Shown: positions 35,301 to 50,300, numbered from the stretch's first letter. The stretch is DNA of 64,000 nt from Nectonema munidae (GCA_030549495.1 JAUIRK010000797.1:57634-121633); one strand, 5' to 3'. The notes: generated by a model from the letters alone, not told the origin. Made by a program: numbers and translations.

Positions 35301-38300
35301 AATTAATTGTATTTTCAATAAAAAAATTTTCCTTAAACTCAAAAAAATTTTCTTTTTCAAATTAAGATTATTAAAATATAACTATATATATAACTTTATT
35401 GATGATGTTGCTCACTAGTTTCGTAGTATAAACTCCTTTTTCAAAGCAAATATATATCAATGATAAAATAGTGAAAATGAGATATAAAAGGAATGCGGGA
35501 GGATAAGCAATCTTTGATGAGGATGTTGAGGTTAAACAATTGTTGCGGTACGGAGTGGCCAATATACTTTCAACATTATCTCATAAAACACCATTATCTT
35601 TCCTCCATTATCTCATAAAATAAAAATAGCCTGCTCAAGTATATTGGCCTCTCCTTAACGCAACGATTGTTTATCCTCATCTCCTTAACGCAAAGATTGC
35701 TTATACGCAGCATCCTCATTCCCTTTACATCTCATTTTCACTATTTTATCATTTATATATATTTGCTTTGAAAAAGGAGTTTATACTACGAAACTAGTGA
35801 GCAACATCACCAATAAAGTGTCCCGTTTTTACAATTTTTTCACATCAATGTGCATATCTGTCATAAATATTGTTTCTAATTAAGATTAAAATTCAAGTGT
35901 TTAATTATATAAATAAAGTACAGCAAAGTGCTTATTAAGATTCGATTTAACTCAATACGGTGGTAGGTTTGGAGAGAGTTTATCAATGTTGATTTGAAAA
36001 AATCGTTGAAAGATTACCGATTGCAACTGTCTTTGGCGATGGAGTTAACGAGATCGTTCAGGCGTTGCAGAAAGAAGTGCTGCTTGGTTAAAATAGTTCT
36101 ACGAGCTCGGTACTCGAGGGAGCCTTTAGCTAGACACAGGTGAAACTTTCTTCTCACATGCTTGTATATGCTGTTATTGAATCTGAAGAAAATGAAAATA
36201 AACCAGCACCTCGTTTAGTGAAGAGTAAAAGTTACAGGAATATCAAGCGCCATAGTTTTTTTAACTTAAAGTTGTCAAAATCTTTGTGGAGATATTAATT
36301 TTGTTACCTTATAGACAAAACCAAAAATGTTTCTTTTTTTTAATTTAAATTTTGCTTATAACCTCACATTTTAATTTAATATCAACACAAATTTCAACAA
36401 GAAAAAATGATCTTCACGTATTACTATCAAAAAAAATCTATTGATTACTTAAAAATATCAATCTATATTATAATATATACATAACCACATGGTGGGTAGA
36501 ACTATGGAGGCATTTTTATGTATGCTCCATTATAATTCACATAAAGTTATGGACCAAAATAGCATTTGTGTTTAAGGGAGATGATATTGATTTAAGAGAG
36601 GCATACCCTAAAGCTTGTTCGCATTTGTGGGTTTTTAAGAGTTGCTATTAATTTTAAGGAGGCATAGAAGAAGCTTAGAAGTGTATTTGAAAAAATTCAA
36701 ATTAAAATGCAATGCCTTTATGTTGTTTCAAACATGACATTTTTGAACAATACTCCTTTTTTGTTGAAAGATTAAACTGGTTTAACGTAAAACTGATTCA
36801 CTCAATCTAAAAAGTAGAAGAAACATTGAACTTTTTCAAATACCCTTCTAAGCGTGTTCTATGATTCCTTTAAGTTAATATCAACTCTTCAAAACACACA
36901 ACTGCTAACTAACTTTAGTGTATCTTAAAATTAATATCATCTTCTTTAAATCACAAATGCCTCAACATCACTTTATTTTTGTCCATAACTTTATGTGAAT
37001 TATTAGTTTTTCACAATGAAGCTTACATAAAAATGCCTCCATAGTTCTACACACTATGTGGTTATGTATATAAATATCATAGCCTATAAAGATTTGATAT
37101 TTTTAAAAATATCATTCAAAACAAAATTAAAAGAATTGTGTGACTTTATTCTCAAGAACATAACTTTTCATGATACCTAAGTACTCAAAATATATAAACA
37201 ATCCATTTTAAACTACCTTTTCATGTTTTCAAAGCATCAAAAAAGAGCCTTAAATTCTCTTCAAAGTTTGATTCGCAATCTAGGTACTATTGAAAAGTAA
37301 AAATAAAGCTTCATCCTTACGTTTCCTCGAGTAACGAAGTTATGAAAGAAAAGAAAAAATTATAAACTTAAAAAACTAAACTCGTTTACACAAACGCTAA
37401 GATTTTTTACATTTTTTCAAAATAATAATTACAATTTAAAAGTTATTTTTTATACTTTATCTTAATGTGATACGGTCGAATCATGTTTAAAAAGATCTGG
37501 AGACGAAAACGAGTAACAGGCGCTTTAACCTAAAGCTCCGGGTAGAACAAACTCTATAGCCTTTGTTGGCTCTTGTTCTAGGAGAAAATAACTCCGTTTC
37601 GAAATTACCACTGCCTTGTGAGTTTAGAACTTGATTGTATAAAGGCTAAAGGTTTTCAGTCCTGAATACAAATACTGGTTGGCGCCAGGAAGGGCGTCCG
37701 GTCATAAAAATCACGCTCCACTAAAATATTATGCAACAACAACTCAAATACTACGGAAAATTATGTTCCCAGTTGCTTAACCTCCGGGTAACTATGGCAA
37801 ATAGAGTTACGGGGTATGAGTTTTTATAATAAATGAGGGGGGAATCATGTTTAAAAAGCAGAAAAATAGCAAATTTGAAATTACGTGAAAATCTAAGTTA
37901 TATTCTAAGTAATATCAAAAAGCTTAGTTAGAGCTTTAATTTGACATGTCACTTGTCTAATAAGGTCAAGAAACAAAAATAACAAAATAAAAAATGTATA
38001 AAATTTAAACTAAAAATTTAATAGTAATTTACAGAACTCATTATAGACCAAAGAATGTTGCATGCATATGCAAATTTTGCTACTGCACCACTATATTTCG
38101 CTGATGCGTATACGTGTGGTGTACATACTTACTATGGTAATAGCAAAGCGTTTTATTGGTAAAGGTATATATACAATATATAGACAGACAAAAGATATAA
38201 AGGTGCAAAAAGTGATGATGAGTGGCGAAATTTTGTATTATAGACCTGATGAGTTAACCTTTAGTTTTACATTAACTAAAAAATTTTAACAAATTTGGAG

Positions 38301-41300
38301 ATATGCAATATATATAACTATAGTAACCTATCTATCCAAAATTTGAAATTTTTTGTTTTGCAAATGACCTTCGATAAAAGTGGTGGGTATATCGTCATAT
38401 ATACTTATATTACTTTTTTCGTAAAAATCGGTGTTTAATATCTTTTTCAAAAGTTGTTCAAATTTTTAGGAAATTTTGATATAAAGTTCCATTTTCATAT
38501 GTTAACAGCTATGTAAAGTTTGGTCAGTTTACATTTTGTCGAAAAAAGTTATAAGCGCTCAAAGTTTTTTACAAAAAGATATATATATACTAGGCTCTCG
38601 CTTCTTCCGAATATAAAATGACTGCTAATTTTTGCCAAGCTATCAAAGGAGATATAAAAGGCTTTAAAATTTCTTACAAAAATGGATAACACAAAGAATA
38701 TAGAAAAATCTTAGAATGAAATATTAACGAAAACTTCTATTTTCTCAATAAATGAGCATACTTATCAATGAAATAATATCGGAGATCTTGCACCCTTTCA
38801 GGCATTGATTTTCTATTTTTCAATGAGTTTTTATATACATATTTATATGGTGTCACATTGTGCATGAAAGGGTTATTTATCCATACAAAAAATTATTAAA
38901 ATAATTCAATTAAAAATGTCATGGTTGGATACTTGAACCAATGTATAAAAAGATGAATTCGAACTTACAGTCTCAAAATACGGAGAAATATGACTGAGGT
39001 TTTTCCGGGTCGGAGATATAAAGCCAATATTTGAGCATTTAAATTTTAACATTGTAAATAGATAATGAGTCAATTAAAAATAAAAACTTCCGATTTAAAA
39101 TAAATATTCCAATATTCAATAGTTCCACTTTTCAAAGCGAGTTCTGTTGCAATCGACCTTTAAACAACATTTTTTTGGAAAAAGTAAAATTTTGTATAAA
39201 ATTGCCTGACAAAAAGTTATCTCAACTCTTCAGGACAAAATATATATTTTCATCAAGTTAATATGCCGTGGTTCAAACAGCTTTGGCGGAAACGGAAAAG
39301 GTTTGTAGTTATGATGTCCTATCGCGAAATGCCACAAACGCTATTTCAAAATGGAGATGCTTTTTGGCGTAAACAAAACAAATAGAAAACGAAATATTTT
39401 CATGTGCATAGTGTTTTGAAGATAGATACTCTTTTCAAAAATATATCTATGTGGTGTAGATCAATTTTTGTGCTTATAACACTATAAGTCTTTTTATTTC
39501 GATGTTTATAAAATTGACTATAAAAATGTTACAGTTCTAATATTTACATACAAGACCACTTTCATTTTCATTTTTTTTTATTTTTATATATGATTTATGC
39601 CTTCAATAAAAATGTTCTTTTGTTTCTTTTTTTTCAATAATGGAGATACTTTTTGATTTTAAGTCAAAAGATCGTTTTGAGAGTTTTGTTAAAAAAATTT
39701 TTGGTAGCATGAAGAAATAAGTAACTTCATAAAATCCACATTGAAAACATAGACCATTAGCTCTTTCTCAATGTTAAAAGGGAACCTGCTTAATCAGATA
39801 GAGATAAACATTTCATCAAAAAAAGCAAAATTAAAAGCACCTTTTTGCTCATAATTAAACTTTTTCCATTCATTACACACTAATAAGTAAAAAAATAAAC
39901 TCATAAAAAATAATTAAAAAAGGGATAAAAACTAGGAAATTTAACAAAAAAAAAGCAAAGCTAAAATTAAATTAAATTTTCTCAAAAAATACTTAGCCCT
40001 CATAAAATCTACATAAAAATCAAAGCAAAAAATATTAAAGAAATTTTAGAGAATCCACCTTTTCCGTATATTTGTTAAAAAAAAAGGACAGAAAAAAGGA
40101 TTCTTTGTGTTTAACAGCGTCGATCTTTAGCTTTCTGTTATTCTTTCAATAATACAAACATATTTATAGTGGGAAATATTCAGAAGTTAGCAGGGTGCAC
40201 GGGCAAAACAATCTCCTCTTGCAAGGCAATGCATCTAGAAAGTATACTTTTTGGCGTTGGAGTCGCTGCTAGCAAAATCTTGACACTCTACAAAGAGGTA
40301 CCAATCGAAAAAGTTGGCTAGAGTGGAGTCAGAAGAAGCGCGCGTGATGAGAAAGGAAGCAAGGTTGTTGTTGCTGCTGTTGTCATGGTGAATGTCTTGG
40401 GAGGAGGCGCTATTTTCTTCGTCATTGTTATTGGCATGGTGTTCGCACAATTCAGCATCAACCACACATTCTTCGCTAATGCTTTCGTTGCCTTCATGAT
40501 CGATGATTTTAAATTCACTAAAATAAACGCTGATATGAAAAAGCGAAAAACATGAAGTATGCATTTTATATGTAAGTCTGTTTTAAGTGTACCCCACTGT
40601 TTTATTTTCTTTCACGTTAAGTTGTCAATGAAATTGTGTAGGGATCAAGCCTAGTACATCGGATATATTAATCTGAGTTTTAATAAGCACATTAGTTTGT
40701 CGTTTGGGAAAGTTAGTTTGGCAAAAAACTTTAAAATCAAATAAATCTGCTGTTGTAGTCGACTTGATATTTCAGACAAAAATCAATAATTTGATTTAGT
40801 TTTTCAAAATTGAGTGTCAGAAATCAATGTATACTTTGTTTTCTTATTTGTTCAAAGGAAGTATTTTTGTAGTGAATATATTTATGTGTATTGTAGTTAA
40901 AAAATTAAACAAGAATATCAATTTGAATTTTATTTGCAAGCAAGATTGTATTGTACTTGAGTAAAAGTCAATATGATTTATCCATTATGTTTTAAAGTGG
41001 AATAAAATGTTTTCGATTCCGAACTTTTTCATTGGACATTATTTACAGTACTCAATTCTCGTAACTTTAAAGAACATGAATCGATTTCCATGGTGAAACC
41101 ATTACTGAGTTAACCCATTAAGTACCATAGAAATCAGACGATATCTAAAAAAACGCAGACGATTTATATTCAGTCATTGAAAAAAGCAGACGAAGATGAA
41201 ATTACTTATCTTTCCAAATAGGAGCATTGGGACTTAATGGGTTAATGACCACTGAGAAGTGACTACAAAGACAAATCACTTATGCTGACCTACCAATACA

Positions 41301-44300
41301 AAGTTGATCGATTTTTGAAATTTAATTTCTGAGGATATAAAAATACTTACTCATCAGAACAGCTTTTTTTGATATCAGAATCAGAAAATGTGCCAAAATT
41401 TTCGATAGAATCTTCACAATCAATATCGTTAGATTTTTCATACCTCAAAGCTTGAACCAATGGAAACAAATAGAGTAGAAGGTCCTATAAAATTACGTTA
41501 ATTCTGGAAGGAAGTAAAATAAAACTACCACATTAACAAATTAACTAGATAAAAATATCGAAGAATACATTTTTTTAAAAATTATGAAAAATCCAAGATA
41601 ATGAAAAATGGTGTACCTCATTTGAGCATTGCTTAAGTCTAGAAACGGCGTAATGCCTCACTTTAGGAATGCTGAAGCTTGGAGTAAACAATTCCAATGA
41701 ATCTTCAACATCCATCGGTTGCCTAAAATGCATGATTATTCCATTTTACTTTGAATTTAAATCAATCAATAAATTTGAATAAGAAAATAGTGATAAAATC
41801 TCTGATATTAGGAAAGCTAAATCAACGTTTTCAATATATGCGGCTCCCATGAAAGTTATTCTTCCGAAACAGTTACCTTCACTAAAGCTCATATTTAAGC
41901 TTTTACACTCTGTTAGGCCTAGCGTTGGCGACAATTGGTATTGGATAGGAGTATCAATATGTCACATCAACACCTTGAAAGCATCCTTTATTGAATACGA
42001 AATATTCAATAATACAACAAAATTGGGAGTTACAGATAGCTTTGTATTAATGAATATTGACTTTAATAGTAGCTGTGATTTTAAATTTACACGCTTCGCT
42101 TAGTTCTAGAAGATATTTTATTCTTAGTCAGAATGAAGAATTGGAATAAAGAGGAGATATAAAAGACCAATTAATTTACCATGCAATTTTTTAATATTAA
42201 TTTATATATTTTTTAATTAAATTGTGGATCCATTTTATCTTATTTTTATTTCAAATTTCGTTGATAGCAATCAACAAAGTTTTAAAATCGAAAGAGGCCC
42301 CTATTTTTACAATGATCTTTTTGTTTTAACATTACAATGAGTGTATCAAGATAATTTCCAATATTGCCCTTTTTAACGCCACTATATTTAATCTTAATTC
42401 ACCACAATTAAAAATATTTCAAATCAAACTAAAGCTTCGGTTTTTATAGCCTGTAAAATTATAATTTCCTTGCTAAGTATATATGCATGCTGCTGGGTGA
42501 AAACAGGAATGATTTAAATTTATTAGACGTACTGTACAATGCATGATGGTGTTGCGCTCTTTCGACTCAATGATTTTAACGAAAACTATGGAAATATTGA
42601 AAAAAGATTAGAATGTTTGCTTCAAGTAATATAAAAATTAAGAAAGTGAAATAGGTTTTTACATAAATCATAAAAATATGATTTGATACCATATATTATA
42701 CAGTGACAAATTTGCTTTAGCAATAAAAAAAGATTACAACTGCGTATAGTTATCAATAATATATATATAACGTATTGCATGCCTATTAACTTTCGTATTT
42801 TTTAGCATATCACTTTTATAACTATATCATTTTATTTAGAGATAAGTTACATTACGTTGTGTCGGTTTTTTTTATTCTGGTTTTCTTGCCCTGAAAAATT
42901 TAAAGATTTTTTACGGTTTGATAGTGTTCTGGCAATCCAATTCAAACTTTGTTAGTAATCAAACTATCACTAGGTTTTAAGATTGTTTCACGCTTTGGGA
43001 GGGTCGCGTTAGGATTGTAGCGAACACAGCTGTGTTTATATATTCGAAACAGACTCATGTTAAATAATATATATCATATGCAGTAACGAGAGCCGGTATT
43101 AGGCGTTTAGTGAGATGGAAAGTTCAGGTAGAGCCTGGACTAAGCATTCCGATTGGCATCACGATATACGAAAGGTAAATACGAAGGTGCGAACGTCATA
43201 AACAATACTTAACTTAACACAATACTTCTGGTGAGACATGACAATGTTGGTAACACATTCACAAGCCATTTAGGGCATAAGTCCTGACTTGTAATTATAG
43301 TACTCATCAGAAATTGCATTGAAAATACAGTAAAACCTGTAATGAACGACCCCAGTGTTGAGCGAACATTTGAGACAAGAGACCAGTTTTGTTTTGCACG
43401 AACTGTTTCTCAATGCAAATATATCTTTGTTCAACGACCACTTGTAAATACAACAAACGACCACTTATACATCTATATATGCAACCAATGATATATCGAA
43501 AGATTGATAACACTGACTCAAAGTTAGCATGTGATGTTTAGTTAATCATCGTATGGCATTAATTATAAGCTTATGCTATAACCATCTTATATTCTTTTTA
43601 TCAAGGGAATATATTTCTGACTATTGGTAGTATTGCATCCGTTTTAATTGCTTCTCTTATTTGTTCCGTTTGAAGGTTTTCGATTTCCATATTTTTTTTG
43701 ATCCACCTTGCGAAGTGAAATTTCCATCATATTGAAAAGGGTATCTTGTTTTTTGTGTTAAGTAATTTAGGTTTATTTCAACACAAAGACGTCATTAAAG
43801 GCAATAAATTGAAAGGGTAGTGAGGCTTTTCATTCGTACTTAAAGTAGTTGTATCAATGTTATACTGTAATATACACAGATTGTAATCATGTAAATTTAA
43901 ACCACGCAAAAATACTTTACTGCATAATAATATGACTGGCGACACAAATTTAAAAGTTATTTCATATAGGTTTCCGTGAATGCAATAACCTTACTTTTAC
44001 TAAGAATTTTTCATGAATAAATATTTTTTAATCAAATTTTCATTTATGTATACGTTACAAATTTTAGTTTTTTTTTGAAAAAAAATATCAATATTTTAAA
44101 TTATAATCACAACATGGTTATTATTTTTGTCTTAAGGTGTGTGTGAAAATGCTTAAATAAATAATTGTAATAAATTGACTTATATACATCTAGTCTTTTT
44201 TACGCTGGGTTTGTTTGATACGTTACAAGTTTCAACTTTCTCTATAAAGGTACCATATGGTGTTTTCATCGAGAATGCACAATTGCGCCGCTTGTATAGA

Positions 44301-47300
44301 ACAATGAGGAAAGCAGGCTTGATGCAGGATCGAACAGAAGACCTTGAGTTATCGGATCCAGCATCTAACCAACCCTACTCACGCCCCCACACACAAACAA
44401 TTTAGTTACTTTTGATTTTTCATGCCCTCTTCAAACAATCTTTTCTTACATTGATTTTAAACTTGGTTAAATTATTAAAAATTAAAAATAGTTTCATTTT
44501 AAAATTTGTTTAGATACTAAATTAATAGTTTTTTTTCATTTTTGGTCTTTATGCCTGAATCTAAAAAAAGAAAAAGAAGGTTTTTCTTCTAGAACAATTG
44601 CAATTGAATTTAATGTTGGTAAAACTCAAACTCAAACTCAAACTCAATCAATAATCAAAGATAAAGAAAACATATTAAAATTTGAAGAGTGACGCGCAGA
44701 ATCTAAATTTTTGAAAGCTAGAAAAATTACAAATTAAAAAATTGATAATAAAAAAATGTCGGAGTGGTTTTGTCAAGCTAGAGCCAGAAATATTCCTATT
44801 ACTGGAACTTTAATTCAAGAAGAGGTTTTATCTTTAGCATCAAAACTAAATCAATCAACTTTTTCTGCATCTAATGGTTGGTTGAGTTCCTTTCTAATGC
44901 GACACAATATTAAGTCTTATATACTTTCTGATGATTCATCTGAGGTAATTGAAGACGTGGTAAGTGATTGGTTTAAAAGAAATCCAGTAATATTTAAAGA
45001 TTCCGATAAAAAACATATTTAATGCAGACGAAACAAGTTCCAAAAAGAAGTAATGTCATTAAAGGAGATAAATGTAAATCTAGAAAAATTTAAAAGAGCG
45101 GTTAACTTTAATGTTATTGCGTTCAGCAGACGGAAAAAAAATTAAGCCTTTGGTTTTTGGAAAATCCAAAACCCTCGTTGCTTCCGTGGATTTAACATTG
45201 AAAAATTGCCTTTACTATATAGACATAATAGTTAGGCTTGGATGAGCAGTGAAATTTTCAAAGAATGGTTGAATATATTTAACAACAAAATGAAAATAGA
45301 AAAGAAAAAGATATTGCTTTTCGTGGATAAACACTTTCTTCTTGATTTTGTGAGCATTTTTCTAGTAAATGAAAAAAAATTCGAGTTACACGTTTCTATT
45401 TCGTCGTCACATTGTACATAATCATCCCATGAAGTTTTTTTGATCATTAAGTCTTCTATGCTACTATCAAAATTTTGAAAAATTTTAATTTCATCTGCGT
45501 TTATAATTTTTTCATTCGTATCTTCAATAAAACCGCATTTAATGAAACACTTTTTATTGTTTCAGGTAAAATTGATTTCCAGGCAGAAATTATCCTTTGA
45601 ATGCTCTCAAAAATATTTTTTTTTGAAAGAGCTGAAATGTTAGCTCATATGTTAGAGCAAATGGTGAAGCAAAAGTTACTTTCAAAGATGCTTTGAGTTC
45701 TCTTGAAGTTCTCAAAAATATAGATAAAGGAAAAGAATTATTTGAAGGAAAAAATTAGTTGATTTGAAACAAACATTAGGCAGTTTTTTCAACAAATAAA
45801 AAAAATCGTTTATTTTGTTTATGTAATAAAGTATAGGTTTATTTGACTTACGGCCATTTACGACATACGACCAAAAAATATTGGCATCAGACTTGGTCTT
45901 ACGTTCAAAGCTTTACTGTATATTATACTAGATGCCCCATTAGTTTGATGCATTAGTAGGGATCATTTAAGGTTAAATAGTAGGATGGGTAAAGATCTTT
46001 GCACGTCAGATATATTATATCATTTGGCTTTGTGTTGTGATTTCATTACAGTGACGATCAAGTGAAAAGGAATAAAGAGCTGACAAAAGTTTGAGCGAGT
46101 AAGATTATGATATCATTACAGTGACTATGCAGTTTGCAAATAGTATTATAACACAGATATTATAAAGTGTTTTGAATCATCGTTACAAATATATCATTAA
46201 TTATCGTTCTCTATAAATTCATTTCCATGAATTTCAAAAAAAATATAACTCAAACTTTTTTTGAATGATTTGAACCAATATAAGATAATTCAATGAAAAA
46301 ATGATTTCTAAACAAAAAACTCTTCGTGTATTATTATACACTTTCGAAATATTATTGTCTTGGTCTGAGATAAGAATTACCTAAAAAAAAGTTCATAAAA
46401 TTTAACGCCCTTCATAATTTTAACGAGTCTTAAATAGCTCAATAAAAAATAACAAATGAAAGAGCAAATCTTAAATCTTTTTCCTGCTTTCTTTTTTCTT
46501 GCTTCTCTCATTCCATTCAGTAAGGTCTTCCTTGATAAATCTTTAATACTCAGCGAAATATATGATGGATACAGATTTTGTATACAATCCATCCGGAAAA
46601 GAACAAATTGATTTGTCTAGTTCCACTATTCTTCCTCAAATTGACCAATGTATGTTATAATGAATCTTTAATTTTTATTGGGGGTAACAGTGACATTAAT
46701 TTTTAGGTTAAAATTTTTTGATCATTTGAAACACTTAGTTGTGAACGAAAGTGAGCAAACAATCACTGCTTAATTCATGCTTTTAGAAAATGTAATACCT
46801 TTGCAGAAAACATAGGCTGAAGATGTTTCCCCTACGTATAAACCTAAAGTTTTTAACCCTTCAAATTCTATTAAGTTATAAACCGAATAATGTACAAGCA
46901 ACTGAATTCAAAGAAAAAATTCTTAAGAAAATTGAAAATGAAAATTGTATCGAAATGGCTTCTTTCGGTAATGATTTTGTCTGTTTAGAAAATTTATAAA
47001 ATTCCACTCAACATGTATTTTATCAAACTATATACTTCAAGGTCCTTTTTCATGGTGTTGTGCTCTGAAATTCAAAAAATATTTAAAAAAAAAACTTTAC
47101 GTAGGAAATCACCAAAATGTTCTAAATGTACTCCTAAAGTACTGCTTTCTTTCCTTCTTTTGAAACTCATTCCCTGTTGATCTTATTTTTAAGAAACTAT
47201 TAGTCTCTATGAAAATCTCCCAATTAAGAAAAGCTCTTAGTTATTTATCATTTGGTCTAATAACTTTATTCGAATTTTTCCAATTTTGATTTATGCTTCA

Positions 47301-50300
47301 AGCTACCGAAAAAAGTACCTTCCACGTGAAAACGTTATTGATATCCTATCAACATTACCTACACTTTTTTCCTTTAACATAAAAACTTTAATTTGCAGTT
47401 CTAAAGACTCTGCCGCAAATTTTGTAAGAAAATAAATTCTTCCTCTCTTTTTGATAGCTCAATAACTTTTGGTGGTTAAGATTCCTCTTTCTTCATTTAG
47501 ATATAAGGAAAAATCCTATGCTTATTGGATTGAGACATTTTGGTCTTGTCGATATCTTCCTTTCAATCTAAATTCCCAAATGTGCAGATTTAATTATCCT
47601 GAAATTGAAGATCATAACCATCTGCTTAGAGAATGCCCAAAAAATCAATTTCTCTCAGAAAGGTTTTAACTTTGCTGTTTAAAGAATATGGTATTTTTTT
47701 CCTATAATTAAACAATATGGCTTGGAGACACTTTAATTACACGATGCCAGGTTACAAGCAGAATCGATTCCAACCAATCCAGCATACTCACAGATTTACT
47801 TACGCCTAAAGATGTACATGAAATATTCTTTTGTTATGCGATATAATTTTAAGTGCAGCCAACTCAGGCGGTAAAATGAAATGTGTTACCAGCGCTTAAG
47901 CAATTCGTAGGCATGGTTTGATTCAGAAGTATTGTCCCACTTGACACTCTTCAAAAACTTGCTCAGTATTCTTGGTCTATCGAGTAAGCAGTATCTGTAC
48001 TTCCACACGACGTCTTGTTCAGCAAACGACAAAATATGAGTACACGGATAAGTCGCAATCTTGTCCAACTGGCTTCGAACAAGCGCGTTAGGCTTCAGGT
48101 CTTCATTCGAGAGGTTCGTGTGCTTGCCACGGCTGAGAGCGTGGTGCTTTAATTCAACCAAGTTCACTTGATCTGTGTAAAAATATAAATAAAGGGCAAA
48201 AATTAACCCTATAAGCATTGATTTTTGCAAAATTAATGATCTCGTTTCTTTTTGAATTAAGTTTCATAAAGCAGACTATTTTTACTTCGTCGGTCACTGG
48301 TGATCGGTTGTGCGTGAAAGGATTAAATCAAAAACAAAATTTGTATACAATTTAAATACAACATTTTTTATATAACATTTGGATTAAAATTTTTTTTTAA
48401 TTGAGTCTATTATGCATTGATTTTCGCAAAATTACGTCTGGTTTCTTTTTGAATCATAAAACCCTCAAAAACGGACTTAAAAAGTCAAGAACAAGATATT
48501 TTATTTCCTTATAAAATAATTAATACGAAAAATACAAGAAAGTAAAAGAGAATTTTTATAATCAATCAAAATTTTTATTTCAATATCTAAAATCAGTTCA
48601 TATTTTCATTTACCAAACAGATTTTGCATTTATATATTTGACCTGTTTTGAACTAACTTGAATTCCACAAAAAGCTTTGCACCGATGGAAAATACAAGTA
48701 TGTGTTCTGATACTCTAGACTGAGAGGAAAAAAAGGTATTAAAAAAGTAACCCAAAGCAATATTAAAAACAAAAACAATTATGACAAAGCTTTTTTCAAA
48801 TTTCCTGCATGGTACTCTGAATTATTTTCAATGCATCCAAAATATTGAAATGTTTACAAAAACAGGTAATTATTTCCTTTTCTTAATGGCTTGTTTTGAT
48901 TAGCTTTACAAATGTATCTTGGAGAAAGTACACCTTGATAGTTATTATCACTTTTTGATCCATTAGTGAAGTATTGATCAGAGTTAAAAACACAACTCAT
49001 GTAATTAGGTGAGAATTCATAAGAAATGAAGGATAATGGAGCGTGTTATAAATAATAAGACTACCAAAATTTATTTTTTTATTTTTGTAATGTTCCCCCA
49101 TACAAAATGGAAGGTTGTAGCCATTGTTGTTTATGGTGCTTCTATAAAACTGAAAGTTTTATAACATATAAAAGTGGAGTCGTAGTCAGTATTATTTTTA
49201 TTAATCTGAAACAATAAAATTAGCACACGCATATCAAAAATTAATAGAAAAGATAAGACTAAGAAGTAACAAGTAAAAAAAAAATCATTCCCCTGTAACA
49301 CGTTAAATCACGGCCACGTCGCCCCTTGATTTGAAAGTAAGAAAAATTTATATTTTATTAATTTAAAAGGTTTTTGAATGTATATATGGAAAATACATTT
49401 ATAAATATGGATCCCATATCCCATAGGTATACCCATATCCTTATTATCAGGGATGGGGAGTAAGAGCCGGTGGAGTTATTTATTAAAAAAATGGTGTACT
49501 TTTTGTTAACATATCGGACCCTTCTTTAGTCAAAGTTAGAAGCGAAGAGTTAATGTTAAATTGATTAAGTTTTTAAATATTTAGAGTCGGAGACTAGGAA
49601 TTTTCCGTCTCACAAAAATTCCATTTTTTCCAAAATTGGGGAAAATTACCGTATTTTGTGACCAATTACATAGAATACTTTATTTTCAATTTTCATCTAT
49701 CTCGATAAAAGATCGTTAATGTCTATTCTCGCAAGCTTATCAATGAACCGAGGGAAAAAGTTAAATACTAATTCAAAAGGGAAAAGAAAAGCAAGGCGAG
49801 TTCTTAAAATAAGATGCTAAATAGTATTTAGCGTAAATCTAGAAGAGAACAAAACAAATAAAATACCTATAGGAGCATCGGATATCATTGGCACTTCTCC
49901 GCTATCGACATCTGTTGTAGAAATGGAATCAGCTCCTTCTTCGTAGTACACAACGCTAAAGGAAGTGGTATCATGGATGAAAGCGGGTAGCTCGATTACT
50001 AGATATAAATTGTCAGAAGATCTTTTATCCTTTTCATTCAACAATTCTATCTCACGAAAAGTGAGACGATCCAGCCATTCGATTCTAGGAAAGTTTTGTT
50101 CTCTAAAAAGTAAAAAAAGCTACATAAGCTTGTAGAATTGATTTGAGAAAAAGGGAAAAGAAATTTTCATTCTAAAATAATTATGACTTTTACAAGTGCT
50201 TCAATAAATGAAGTAAATTTTGTAAACTGTATAATGTAATACAGTAGAAGCAATAAGCATGCTAATTAATAAAGTATGTTTGAATTTAATTCCTATTTTT

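Larger units (their letters stand above)
43328..45918 (+). mobile_element. pogo-like DNA transposon with a SINE inside
   Basis: The left end CAGTAAAACCTGTAATGAAC and right end (inverse: CAGTAAAGCTTTGAACG) lie between TA dinucleotides (43326-43327 and 45919-45920), the Tc1/mariner-pogo pattern. Length is 2591 bp. It carries a decayed CENP-B-type transposase and an unrelated SINE insertion at 44245-44395 upstream of it. Confidence 0.85.

Noticed and set aside
41746-42103. Overlapping frames next to Pik3c3 exon 7
   Set aside because: Both strands open over the same AT-rich stretch without similarity or splice support.
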